Assembly: GCA_963169195.1 (NCBI GenBank)
Contig: CAUJDN010000073.1
Span: 1-64,000 of the forward strand
Direction: 5' to 3'
Length of the DNA: 64,000 nucleotides
Source of the DNA: Acidobacteriota bacterium
GTDB lineage: Bacteria; Acidobacteriota; Vicinamibacteria; Vicinamibacterales; UBA2999
Both the position numbers and the translations under genes were made by a program. Below, piece after piece: positions 42,961 to 50,839 of the stretch (positions are counted from its first letter, which is position 1; every line of letters starts with the position of its first letter). The notes under the pieces were generated by a model, which saw only the letters and a program-made list of their open reading frames with translations, was not told the origin of the DNA and did no database searches.

Positions 42961-43277
42961 TCCCCTGGCGCGCGGTAGGTCCCGCTCATCTTCGCGGCGG
43001 CGTCCATCTCCGCCGATGTGATGAGGGGCGTGGTCGTGCCGGTGACGAGCCCGGAGGCGTTCACCGCCATCACCGCGGCCAGCCCGGCGGCCTCGGTGGG
43101 GAACTCGCAGATCACCACGACGTCGGCGCTGCCGTGGGCGAAGTAGAACGCCTCGATCCTGCCGCCGAGCGACTCGACGAGCGCGCGGGCGGCGGCCTCG
43201 CGCTTCGTGCCACCTTCCTTCATCACGCCACGGACACCTTGCGCGCTGTAGCTGGCCTGGAGCAGGTACTTCGGCAT
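42957..43277 (-). CDS. GYD domain protein
   Basis: A 106-residue protein of the GYD family: MPKYLLQASYSAQGVRGVMKEGGTKR and FYFAHGSADVVVICEFPTEAAGLAAVMAVNASG are typical. These are small dimeric alpha-beta barrels of unknown role found widely in soil bacteria. AGGAGG precedes the ATG by five bases. It stands alone next to the repeat. Confidence 0.85.
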   Translation of the reverse strand: MPKYLLQASYSAQGVRGVMKEGGTKREAAARALVESLGGRIEAFYFAHGSADVVVICEFPTEAAGLAAVMAVNASGLVTGTTTPLITSAEMDAAAKMSGTYRAPGE

Positions 43278-43387
43278 GGGAACCTCCTGGTATCGAAAAC
43301 CGCCTGGACGACGGGTGGAGTCGGGCGGAACAAACCCGCACCCGGAACCCGGGGAGTATAGCTGCTCTGCGGGGGTCGTGGGACCGG

Positions 43388-44179
43388 CTACGACACCAGC
43401 GCCCTGGCGTGGGCCAGCACCTCGGCGGCCGCCCATCCGGCCGCGCGCAGGTCGCGGACGCCCGTGTCGCCGTCCGACTTGCTCAACTTCTCCGTCGCCG
43501 TGCGCATCACCAGCGGATGGTGCGCGAAACGCGGGGGCGTGGCACGCCCGAGCAGGCGGGCCAGCCGGATCTGTCGGCCGGTGGACGCCAGCAAATCCAC
43601 GCCGCGAATCACGTCGGTGATCTGCTGCGCCCAATCGTCCGCGACGACGGCGAACTGGTAGGTCCAGTTCCCCAGCCGGTCGCGGACCAGCAGGTCCCCG
43701 CACTGCGCCGAGGGGTCCTGCACCTGCGGGCCGAGTAGTCGGTCGTCGAAGCGCTCCTCTCCTGGAGTCATCCGCACACGCCAGCCGATGCCGTCGGCCA
43801 GGGGCAGGCCGCGGCTGCGGCAGGTGCCGGGATACGGCCGCTCACCATCCAGCCCCGGGGGGGCCTGTTGCAGCTCCGCCCGCGTGCACGCACAACCGTA
43901 CATGAGCCCCTGCCCGGCCAGGCGGGCCAGCGCACCACGGTAGACCGGTTCGCGGTCGCTCTGCCGGACGGGCGGGCCATCCGCCTGGAATCCCAGCCAG
44001 GCCAGGTCCTCGAGGATGGCGCGCTCGTACTCCGGTCGGCTCCGCTGCCGGTCGTGGTCCTCGATGCGCAGGAGCACCCGCCCACCCGCCTCCCGCGCAT
44101 AGCCCCACACGTACAGCGCGTTGACCACGTGGCCGAGGTGGAGGAAGCCGGTGGGGGCGGGGGCGAAGCGGGTCAGCAA
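43388..44179 (-). CDS. gluQ: Glutamyl-Q tRNA(Asp) synthetase
   Basis: A class I aminoacyl-tRNA synthetase fragment-type enzyme that glutamylates queuosine in tRNA-Asp. The HIGH motif is HLGH in RFAPAPTGFLHLGHV, KMSKS is KLSKSD near the C-terminus, and a CxC...C zinc-type site is in YGCACTRAEL...GTCRSRG. No anticodon-binding domain follows, which separates it from GluRS. The start is uncertain: TTG 44179 gives 263 residues and begins just before the HIGH region; longer frames overlap the divergent kinase gene. A GATACAGT element lies about 24 nt upstream. Confidence 0.85.
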   Translation of the reverse strand: MLTRFAPAPTGFLHLGHVVNALYVWGYAREAGGRVLLRIEDHDRQRSRPEYERAILEDLAWLGFQADGPPVRQSDREPVYRGALARLAGQGLMYGCACTRAELQQAPPGLDGERPYPGTCRSRGLPLADGIGWRVRMTPGEERFDDRLLGPQVQDPSAQCGDLLVRDRLGNWTYQFAVVADDWAQQITDVIRGVDLLASTGRQIRLARLLGRATPPRFAHHPLVMRTATEKLSKSDGDTGVRDLRAAGWAAAEVLAHARALVS

Positions 44180-44300
44180 GGGCCAGCAGGGTTCTCGGGT
44201 TGACTGTATCCGATGGCCGCTCGAGGCCCCGGTCTGGCCATCTGGTGGCCCGGGGACGCCGGTCGGGGCCGGCGGCAGATCGGGGGGGGGACAGTCCCCG

Positions 44301-44306
44301 TAAACT
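44301..44306 (+). promoter_or_regulatory. Candidate -10 box of the kinase operon (near-leaderless)
   Basis: TAAACT ends 9 nt before the ATG at 44316; no Shine-Dalgarno is evident. Confidence 0.4.
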
Positions 44307-44315
44307 ACGTCAGCG

Positions 44316-46250
44316 ATGACCGCGGTCAGCCTGGCGTTCCTCGTCGTGTGCATGTTCGGCGCCTTCGCCTACGGCTCGGCGACGCTGATGACGTTGCGCC
44401 AGGCGTCGCCGGTGTGGGGCCTCAGGGTCGGCCACCCGCCCGCACGCGCGGGGCTGGACGGCATCAGCCTGACGATGTTCGTCGTGTGCACCGTCTGGTT
44501 CGCGCTGAACGCCGCGGCCGAGTTCCGCCCCCTCGCCGTCGCCGGACGCCCGTACGAGTCGTCCAGCTGGCTGGACCTCGCGGTGTTCGCCCTCACCTTC
44601 GTGTTCCCGCCTCTCATCATGCACGTCGTCTACCGCGAGCACGTGGAATGCCGTGGCACCGCGCGCGCACAGCAGGGACCCGCCAGATGGCGGTGGCCGG
44701 TCTGGGTCATGTACGCCGCCAGTCCGGCCGCGGCCGTCTTCCTGCTCGGGGGGGCGTTCGGGCTCTGGGCACGGCCCACCCCATTCGGCCGGGCCATCGG
44801 GTTGACGTTCGCCGTTCTCTTCTCGGCGGTCAGCCTCTACGCCACCCTCGCCACGCTGCGCTGGCGCGCGCACGAGCCTTCGAAGCGGCGGCTCCGGCTC
44901 GGCAACGCCATGCTGTCGCTCTTCTTCCTGTTGACGATGGTCTTCGCCACCGCGGCGATCCTGGACAACCGCACGCTGCTGGTCGAGATCGTCCAGCGCG
45001 TCGCGAAGTCGGCGCCGATCCTGTTCCTCGCCGTGGCGATGTACTTCGAGAACCGGTTCGAGTTCTACGACCTCGTGATCAAGCGCGGCCTGATGCTGGT
45101 CACGATGATCCTGGCCCTCGGGCTGGGCTTCACCGTCGCGCAGCCGTTCATCGAGGCGCTGCCGCCGGGCCCGCTCCGCCCGTGGCTGGCGGCGGCCGTC
45201 CTGGCCCCGCCGGCCATGGCCCTGCCGTGGCTGTGGCGGACGCTCTCGAGCGGGCTCGACCGCCTCTGGTTCGGCCGCGAGTTCACGGCGGTGGACGCGG
45301 TCAAGCACCTGCTGGGCGCCATGCAGCCCGCCACCAGCGAGGCGACGCTGGTCACCGAGGCCGAGCGGCGGCTCGCGGAGATCTTCACGGCCCCCATCAC
45401 CATCCACCTGGACGCCGCGACGGCGCCGGATGGCCCCGCAGCCGAAGTGGAGGCCAGTACCCCGTCGGGCGGCCGCGTGGAGTTCGCGGTGCGCGGCGGC
45501 CCGAACGCCCGCCGGCTGCTCAGCGAGGATCTGTCGATGCTGCGCTCGCTCGCCAGCGTCTTCGGGTTCATGCTCGAGACCATCCGCCTGCAGCACAAGC
45601 GCCAGGAGCAGGAACTGGTGGCGCAGGAGCTTCGGCTCCAGACCAGCCGCTCCGAGCTGAAGGCGCTGCGGGCCCAGATCAACCCGCACTTCCTGTTCAA
45701 CGCGCTCAATGCCATCGCCTCGCTCATCCACACCGACCCGGGACGCGCGGACGAGGCCGTCGAGCAGCTGGCCGAGGTGTTCCGGTACACGCTCCGCCGG
45801 TCCGATTCCGAGTGGGCGCCGCTCGACCAGGAGCTGGCGTTCGCACGCGCCTACCTCGACGTGGAGCGCGCCCGCTTCGGGCCGCGCCTGACGTGCCTCG
45901 TCGACGCGGCCGTCGCGTCCCCGGCGCCGCCCGTGCCGTCGATGCTGCTGCAGACGCTCATCGAGAATGCCGTGAAGCACGGCGTGTCGCAGACACGGGG
46001 ACCCGGGCGCATCGAGGTCGTGGTGCGCGCCGCGGGCGGCGAAATCACGCTCGAGGTGCGCGACAACGGGCCGGGGCCCGGCAGCGGGCGCGCGCTGCCA
46101 TCGGACGGCGAGGGGTTCGGCCTGCGCAGCGTGCGCGAGCGGCTCGCGGGCCACTTCGGCGACCGCGCGGCGCTCGCGCTCATCCGGGACGAGGAGGCCG
46201 GCGTCACCATCGCGCGGATCACGATGCCGATGGCGCGGGTGGCGGCATGA
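44316..46250 (+). CDS. LytS-type sensor histidine kinase
   Basis: A 644-residue membrane sensor. The first 300 residues hold about seven to eight hydrophobic segments (a 7TM-like sensor), followed by a GAF-like region (about 330-425), a coiled coil, and a His_kinase (LytS/YehU) domain with the phospho-accepting histidine H458 in INPHFLFNALNAI. The ATPase part has LLQTLIENAVKHG (N box) and EVRDNGPGPG (G box). It overlaps the next gene by ATGA. Signal unknown. Confidence 0.88.
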   Translation: MTAVSLAFLVVCMFGAFAYGSATLMTLRQASPVWGLRVGHPPARAGLDGISLTMFVVCTVWFALNAAAEFRPLAVAGRPYESSSWLDLAVFALTFVFPPLIMHVVYREHVECRGTARAQQGPARWRWPVWVMYAASPAAAVFLLGGAFGLWARPTPFGRAIGLTFAVLFSAVSLYATLATLRWRAHEPSKRRLRLGNAMLSLFFLLTMVFATAAILDNRTLLVEIVQRVAKSAPILFLAVAMYFENRFEFYDLVIKRGLMLVTMILALGLGFTVAQPFIEALPPGPLRPWLAAAVLAPPAMALPWLWRTLSSGLDRLWFGREFTAVDAVKHLLGAMQPATSEATLVTEAERRLAEIFTAPITIHLDAATAPDGPAAEVEASTPSGGRVEFAVRGGPNARRLLSEDLSMLRSLASVFGFMLETIRLQHKRQEQELVAQELRLQTSRSELKALRAQINPHFLFNALNAIASLIHTDPGRADEAVEQLAEVFRYTLRRSDSEWAPLDQELAFARAYLDVERARFGPRLTCLVDAAVASPAPPVPSMLLQTLIENAVKHGVSQTRGPGRIEVVVRAAGGEITLEVRDNGPGPGSGRALPSDGEGFGLRSVRERLAGHFGDRAALALIRDEEAGVTIARITMPMARVAA

Positions 46251-47353
46251 TCCGGGCGATCGTCGTGGACGACGAGCCGCCGGCACGCGCGCGGCTGAGC
46301 CGCCTGCTCAAGGACGGGGGCGGCGTGAGCGTCGTCGGAGAAGCCGGCCATGCCCTTGAGGTGCAGGACCTGGTCCGCGAGCGGCGACCGGACGTGCTCT
46401 TCCTCGACATCGAGATGCCGGAAATGCGCGGCACCACCCTCGCCGCGTCCCTGCCAGAGCCGCGCCCGTTCATCGTCTTCGTGACGGCCTACGAGCGGTA
46501 TGCCCTCGAGGCGTTCGCCTGCGATGCCATCGACTACCTGCTGAAGCCCGTCAGCCGGCCGCGCCTGGCCGCCACGCTCGAGCGCATCCGCGAGCGCCTG
46601 TCGCGCCAGAGCTTCCTCGAGCGCGAGGTGGCCACGGCCTCGGCCCTGCAGGCCGAGATGTGGCCCGGCGCGCTGCCGGCCATCCCGGGATTCGACTGCG
46701 CGGCGGCGTCGCTGCCCGCACGGGGCGTGGGCGGCGACTTCTACGATGTCTTTGCGGTCGACGACGACGATGGCCGGTGGGGCGTGCTGCTCGGCGACGT
46801 CTCGGGCAAGGGCGTTGCGGCGGGGCTGGTGGCCACCGCCGTGCAGGGTCGCGTCGAGACGGCGGCGCGGCATGCGCGCCTCGAGCCGGCGGCCCTGGCG
46901 GGCGCGTTGAACGCCGATGTGTTCGCGTCCACGGACGGTCGGCGGTACGCCACGCTGGTCTACGGCACGCTCGACGCCCGCGCCCGGACGCTGGCGCTCG
47001 TGAACGCCGGGCATCCCGCGCCGCTCGTCTTCCTCCCTGGCGCACCCGGCGTGAGGGCGCTGACCTCGTCTGGCCCGGCCCTCGGCCTGATGGGCACCGC
47101 CCGGTTCGAGGCCCTGCACGAAGCGCTGCCGCCGGGGAGCCTGTTCGTGGCATTCTCGGACGGCGTGATCGAGGCGCTCGACGCCGCCGACGCCGAGTTC
47201 GGCGTGGACCGCGTGGAGGCCCTCGTGGCGGCGCACGGGGCCGGCACGGCGGCTGACCTGTGCGCCTCGCTCTTGGATGCGGTCAGGCAGCACCGCGGCG
47301 CGCGCCAGCACCAGGACGACGTCACGGTGCTGGTCGTGAAGTCGGAGACCTGA
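46247..47353 (+). CDS. Response regulator with PP2C (RsbU-type) phosphatase output
   Basis: A 368-residue two-domain regulator: receiver domain 1-120 (VVDDEPPARARLSRLL, phospho-aspartate D54 in LFLDIEMPE, YLLKPVS) joined by a helix to a PPM/SpoIIE-type serine phosphatase (about 150-368) with GVGGDFYDVF, LLGDVSGKGVAAGL, LVNAGHPAPL and QDDVTVLVV, including the metal-binding aspartates. The receiver resembles LytR-type receivers that normally carry a LytTR domain. It likely dephosphorylates a STAS antagonist when the kinase signals. ATGA overlap with the kinase, 20 bp before the LytTR regulator. Confidence 0.88.
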   Translation: MIRAIVVDDEPPARARLSRLLKDGGGVSVVGEAGHALEVQDLVRERRPDVLFLDIEMPEMRGTTLAASLPEPRPFIVFVTAYERYALEAFACDAIDYLLKPVSRPRLAATLERIRERLSRQSFLEREVATASALQAEMWPGALPAIPGFDCAAASLPARGVGGDFYDVFAVDDDDGRWGVLLGDVSGKGVAAGLVATAVQGRVETAARHARLEPAALAGALNADVFASTDGRRYATLVYGTLDARARTLALVNAGHPAPLVFLPGAPGVRALTSSGPALGLMGTARFEALHEALPPGSLFVAFSDGVIEALDAADAEFGVDRVEALVAAHGAGTAADLCASLLDAVRQHRGARQHQDDVTVLVVKSET

Positions 47354-47373
47354 GGACGGAGACCGGACCGGCG

Positions 47374-48111
47374 ATGATGCGGGCACTCCTCGTGGACGAC
47401 GAGCAGCCGGCGCGCGAGCGGCTGCGGCAGCTGCTGGCGGCGCACGCCGACGTGGAGATCGTGGGCGAGGCGGAAGACGGCGTCCAGGCGGCCGAGCGCA
47501 TCGCGGAGCTCGCGCCGGACGTGGTCTTCCTCGACATCCAGATGCCAGGCGTCTCGGGGCTCGACGTGGCGGCATCGCTCGGCCGTCCACGCCCGGTCGT
47601 GGTCTTCTGCACGGCCTTCGACCAGTACGCGGTGGACGCGTTCGAGGTGTCGGCCTCCGACTACCTGCTGAAGCCGGTCAACCGCGCGCGCCTCGCGGCG
47701 GCCCTGGACCGGGTACGCTCCTCGGCGCCACGGAACGCCCGCCGGACCGAGGACGGCAGCGCAGCGCGTGAGGCCGCCCTGGCCCCCACGCGCTTCCTCG
47801 CGCGCAGGGGCGCGCGCTACAAGGTGGTGCCGCTCTCCGACGTGGTGGCCTTCACGTTCGACGACGGTGTCACGCACCTGCTGACGGCGACCGAACAGCT
47901 CACCATGCAGCCCACCCTCGCCGCGCTGGCCCGCCGGCTGGATCCGGCGCGGTTCTGCCAGGTGTCCCGCACGGTCATCGTCCACCTCGACGCCGTGCGC
48001 GAGGCGCGCCCCTTCCCCGACGGCACCGGCGAGGTGCTGCTGGCCAATGGGCACACCGTGCCCGTCTCCCGCCGCCGGTGGCGGCAGATCCTCGACCGGC
48101 TGGAGGGCTGA
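47374..48111 (+). CDS. LytTR-family response regulator
   Basis: A 245-residue DNA-binding regulator: receiver with LVDDEQPARERLRQLL, D54 in VFLDIQMPG and YLLKPVN, then a LytTR domain (about 145-245) with RYKVVPLSDVVAFTFDDGVTHLLTA and FCQVSRTVIVHLDAV. It closely resembles the receiver of the preceding gene, suggesting duplication. It is the last gene of the kinase operon and probably binds direct repeats at target promoters. Confidence 0.9.
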   Translation: MMRALLVDDEQPARERLRQLLAAHADVEIVGEAEDGVQAAERIAELAPDVVFLDIQMPGVSGLDVAASLGRPRPVVVFCTAFDQYAVDAFEVSASDYLLKPVNRARLAAALDRVRSSAPRNARRTEDGSAAREAALAPTRFLARRGARYKVVPLSDVVAFTFDDGVTHLLTATEQLTMQPTLAALARRLDPARFCQVSRTVIVHLDAVREARPFPDGTGEVLLANGHTVPVSRRRWRQILDRLEG

Positions 48112-48155
48112 GGCCGCGGAGCCGCCGCGCTCGCCGCCCGGCGCGGCCCGCCGCC

Positions 48156-48629
48156 TCACGGCGCGGCCGCCGTCCGGACCGGTGCGTAGTTGACGTGCAC
48201 GATCACCCAGCGCCCTCCGCGCTTGAACAGCACGTCGGTCTCCTGGTTGTCCTCGGTGGAGACCTCCCCTTTGGCGGTCCGCTCCGTCACGCGCAGGATA
48301 TACGTGGCGACGGCCGCGTCCCCGGACGGCCCGACCTGGACCCGCAGGTCCCGGACCTCCACGCCCTCGAGCCGGTTGCCCGAGCCGATGTACTTGCGCC
48401 AGGACGCCTCGTAGCCGGGCAAATCCACGCGGCCGGACGGAAACCACTGTGTCAGGTCGGGGGCGAACGAGCGAAAATACGCGTCCAAGTCGTTGCGGCC
48501 GTACGCGGCGTTATAGCTGGCGATGAACGCCCGTATCTCCTGTTCGACGGTCGAGGCCTGGTCAGAGGGCTGGCCGGCCGCCGGGAACGGGCCCGCCAGC
48601 AGAATCAGTCCGATCAAGAGGGATCGCAT
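48156..48629 (-). CDS. Secreted SnoaL-like protein
   Basis: A 157-residue protein with signal peptide (LLIGLILLAGPFPAAGQ) and NTF2/SnoaL fold: VEQEIRAFIASYNAAYGRNDLDAYFRSFAPDLTQWFP, SWRKYIGSG, and a C-terminal VLFKRGGRWVIVHVNYAPV. A GGAG lies before the ATG and TACAAT (48654-48659) would be its -10. Ligand unknown. Second of its kind in the window (see 5018). Confidence 0.75.
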   Translation of the reverse strand: MRSLLIGLILLAGPFPAAGQPSDQASTVEQEIRAFIASYNAAYGRNDLDAYFRSFAPDLTQWFPSGRVDLPGYEASWRKYIGSGNRLEGVEVRDLRVQVGPSGDAAVATYILRVTERTAKGEVSTEDNQETDVLFKRGGRWVIVHVNYAPVRTAAAP

Positions 48630-48662
48630 GCGTCTGGACTCCTTCGCCCGCGATTGTAGACC

Positions 48663-49433
48663 GTGACATCCGCGCTCGATGGCCTCATCGCGCTCGTCGC
48701 CCTGTTCACCACGCTCTGGGTGGTGTCCCTCCCGCTGCGCAACGCGTCCATCGTGGACATGTGGTGGGGGCCCGCATTCATCGTCGCGCTGGCTGCGTAC
48801 CTGGGGCTCGCGTGGCCCGCTCACGGGCGGGCGTGGCTCGTGCTCGGCGCCACGGCGCTCTGGGCGGCCCGGCTGGCCTGGCATATCGGCCGCCGCAACG
48901 TCGGACACGGGGAAGACCCGCGCTACCGTGCGTGGCGCGAGCAGCACGGCGGGCTCTGGTGGTGGCGCAGCTACCTCCAGGTGTTCCTCCTCCAGGCCCT
49001 GGTGGCCTGGATCGTCTCGTGGCCCCTCTATTTCGCGGTCCGCGACCAGAGCACGTTCCCGACCGCATGGGATCTCGTGGGCGCCCTGCTGTTCGTCACG
49101 GGCTGGCTGTTCGAGGCGGTGGCCGATCGCCAGCTCGCCCGCTTCACGCGCGATCCGGAGAATCGGGGGCGCGTGATGGACCGCGGCCTCTGGCGCTACT
49201 CACGCCATCCGAACTACTTCGGTGAGTCCCTGCTGTGGTGGGGCCTCGGCATCGTCGGCGCCGGCACCCCGGGCGGTATCGTCGGCCTGCTCGGCCCCCT
49301 GCTCATCACCTGGCTGCTCCTGCGCGTCTCGGGCGTCACGATGCTGGAACGAGGCCTGGTGAAGAGCCGGCCGGGCTACGAGCGCTACATGGCGCGCACC
49401 TCCGCGTTCGTGCCGTGGCCGCCGCGGGCTTGA
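48663..49433 (+). CDS. DUF1295 family membrane protein
   Basis: A 256-residue polytopic protein of the DUF1295/steroid 5-alpha-reductase-like family with about six membrane helices. WRYSRHPNYFGESLLWWGLGIV is the conserved NADPH-binding-type motif and GYERYMARTSAFVPWPP the standard end. It may reduce or methylate a lipid; substrate unknown. GTG start, 33 bp from the divergent SnoaL gene. Confidence 0.82.
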   Translation: MTSALDGLIALVALFTTLWVVSLPLRNASIVDMWWGPAFIVALAAYLGLAWPAHGRAWLVLGATALWAARLAWHIGRRNVGHGEDPRYRAWREQHGGLWWWRSYLQVFLLQALVAWIVSWPLYFAVRDQSTFPTAWDLVGALLFVTGWLFEAVADRQLARFTRDPENRGRVMDRGLWRYSRHPNYFGESLLWWGLGIVGAGTPGGIVGLLGPLLITWLLLRVSGVTMLERGLVKSRPGYERYMARTSAFVPWPPRA

Positions 49434-49453
49434 GGTCTCGGGGTCTTGATCAC
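49430..49453. repeat. 8-bp repeat of 3 units joining two stop codons
   Basis: TTGAGGTC, TCGGGGTC, TTGATCAC in phase. The first unit holds the TGA of the DUF1295 gene and the last holds the stop of the convergent XRE gene. Confidence 0.55.
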
Positions 49454-50046
49454 CCTGGCACGGTGACGACGATGGCTTCGGCCGGCCTTGGGCCGAGGCG
49501 GCAGTAGCCGTGAGTCTGAGACGAGTCGAAGTAGATCGAGTCTCCCTCGTCCAGGACGTGCTCGTCGCCGGCGATCACGAGGGCGAGCCGGCCTGAGAGC
49601 ACGTGCAGGAACTCCGCGCCGGCGTGCTCGTGTGTCCGCGGTTTCCTGCCCGCCTGCAGGAACCGGACGCGGTAGGCGTTCATCACGCGTTCCGTCGCCG
49701 TGAAGTCCAGGCATTCGAACTCCCACGCAACCTCGCGTCCGCCCAGCTTCTCGGGGAAGCGCTTCCGCTCGGCGGCCCGGACGATGCCGAGGGCGCGGCG
49801 CGGGGCCGCGGCGGCGAAGAAGTGATCGAGCCCCACGCCGTACACCAGCGCGACGCGCAGCAGCGTGGGCAGGGTGGGAAACAGGAGCCCCCGTTCGAGC
49901 TTCGAGAGCATGGCCGGTGAGAGGCCCGTGTGCCGCCCGAGCTCGATCAGGCCCAGCTTCCGCTTCAGGCGCAGGGCACGCAGCTTCTCGCCAATCCCGT
50001 AGGCCCCGAGTCCCTCGGCGAGCGTCGGCGAGAGTGTTTTCTTCAC
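49450..50046 (-). CDS. XRE-family regulator with cupin sensor domain
   Basis: A 198-residue (200 if the TTG at 50052 is used) repressor-type protein: helix-turn-helix (about 20-75, LRALRLKRKLGLIELGRHTGLSPAMLSKLERGLLFPTLPTLLRVA), then a cupin domain (about 120-198, HEHAGAEFLHVLSGRLALVIAG, DSIYFDSSQTHGY). This class senses a small molecule or metal through the cupin. GTG 50046 is preferred because its promoter places the transcription start at or next to it. It is divergent from the fasciclin gene, a possible target. Confidence 0.85.
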   Translation of the reverse strand: MKKTLSPTLAEGLGAYGIGEKLRALRLKRKLGLIELGRHTGLSPAMLSKLERGLLFPTLPTLLRVALVYGVGLDHFFAAAAPRRALGIVRAAERKRFPEKLGGREVAWEFECLDFTATERVMNAYRVRFLQAGRKPRTHEHAGAEFLHVLSGRLALVIAGDEHVLDEGDSIYFDSSQTHGYCRLGPRPAEAIVVTVPG

Positions 50047-50054
50047 AGTCAAAG

Positions 50055-50083
50055 AATCTATCTTCGCAGTTCTTCCCGGTCAA
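50055..50083 (-). promoter_or_regulatory. Promoter of the XRE-cupin gene (leaderless)
   Basis: Minus-strand TTGACC (50078-50083), 17-nt spacer, TAGATT (50055-50060), then 8 nt to the GTG. GTCAAA occurs twice on the plus strand 31 bp apart (50048, 50079), about three helical turns, which could serve as an operator for self-control. Confidence 0.6.
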
Positions 50084-50219
50084 ACGATTTGCGGCGCCCG
50101 GCCGCCCGGCGGGATCCCGCCCCGCGCCGGGGCGTCCTATTCCTCAGATTCGGGAAGATGCGGGTCCCTGAGGTCCCGTCGCACGCAGGCAACATCCCGA
50201 GACCAAGGAGACAGAAATC

Positions 50220-50726
50220 ATGAAGGCACTGAAGACTCTCATGTTTGGCGCGGCGGTCGCGGCCCTGGCGCTCTCGGCCGGCACGGTCACGCGAGCGCAG
50301 GGCAAGGACATCGTGGACACGGCGGTGGCGGCGGGTCAGTTCAAGACGCTCGCGGCGGCGCTGCAGGCGGCGGGCCTGGTGGAGACGCTGAAGGGCGCGG
50401 GCCCGTTCACGGTGTTCGCCCCGACAGACGAGGCCTTCGCCAAGCTGCCGAAGGGCACGCTGGAGGATCTGCTGAAGCCCGAGAACAAGGCGAAGCTGAC
50501 GGCCATCCTCACCTACCACGTGGTCCCCGGCAAGGTGATGGCGGCCGACGTCGTGAAGGTGAAGGAAGCGAAGTCCGTCCAGGGCGGATCCATCAAGGTC
50601 TCGGCCATGGGCAGCGGCGTGATGGTGGACAACGCGAACGTCGTGAAGACCGACATCGCGGCTTCGAACGGGGTCATCCACGTCATCGACGCGGTCATCC
50701 TGCCGAAGACGTCGTCGAGCAACTGA
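50220..50726 (+). CDS. Secreted fasciclin (FAS1) domain protein
   Basis: A 168-residue exported single FAS1 protein. Signal peptide [27 protein letters not shown]; the two conserved FAS1 motifs H1 ([17 protein letters not shown]) and H2 ([13 protein letters not shown]) are both clear, with YHVVPGK between. FAS1 proteins mediate adhesion or surface binding. AAGGAGACAGAAATC precedes the ATG. A strong terminator follows. Confidence 0.92.
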   Translation: MKALKTLMFGAAVAALALSAGTVTRAQGKDIVDTAVAAGQFKTLAAALQAAGLVETLKGAGPFTVFAPTDEAFAKLPKGTLEDLLKPENKAKLTAILTYHVVPGKVMAADVVKVKEAKSVQGGSIKVSAMGSGVMVDNANVVKTDIAASNGVIHVIDAVILPKTSSSN

Positions 50727-50780
50727 CGGGCGGCGCCGGGATCGTCATTCCGCATCTCTCTCATCCCCGGCGTTCGACGG

Positions 50781-50819
50781 AACGGGAGCACGGCTGGTAT
50801 ACAGCCTGCTCCCGTTTTT
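50781..50819 (+). terminator. Rho-independent terminator after the fasciclin gene
   Basis: AACGGGAGCA pairs with TGCTCCCGTT, extended inward by GGCTG/CAGCC with one bulged C and a GTATA loop, followed by TTT-C-TT. This 15-bp stem is the best intrinsic terminator in the window. It also isolates the operon that starts at 50840. Confidence 0.88.
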
Positions 50820-50826
50820 CTTGCAC

Positions 50827-50832
50827 TAGAAT
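50827..50832 (+). promoter_or_regulatory. Candidate -10 box (leaderless) of the LuxE-like operon
   Basis: TAGAAT ends 7 nt before the ATG at 50840, just after the terminator; there is no Shine-Dalgarno. Confidence 0.5.
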
Positions 50833-50839
50833 CCGGGGC

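Noticed and set aside
42613..43341. Long minus-strand protein with RRFEA repeats through the 15-bp array
   Set aside because: The frame is out of phase with the real GYD gene, is open because the unit is a multiple of three, and has no start or domain support.
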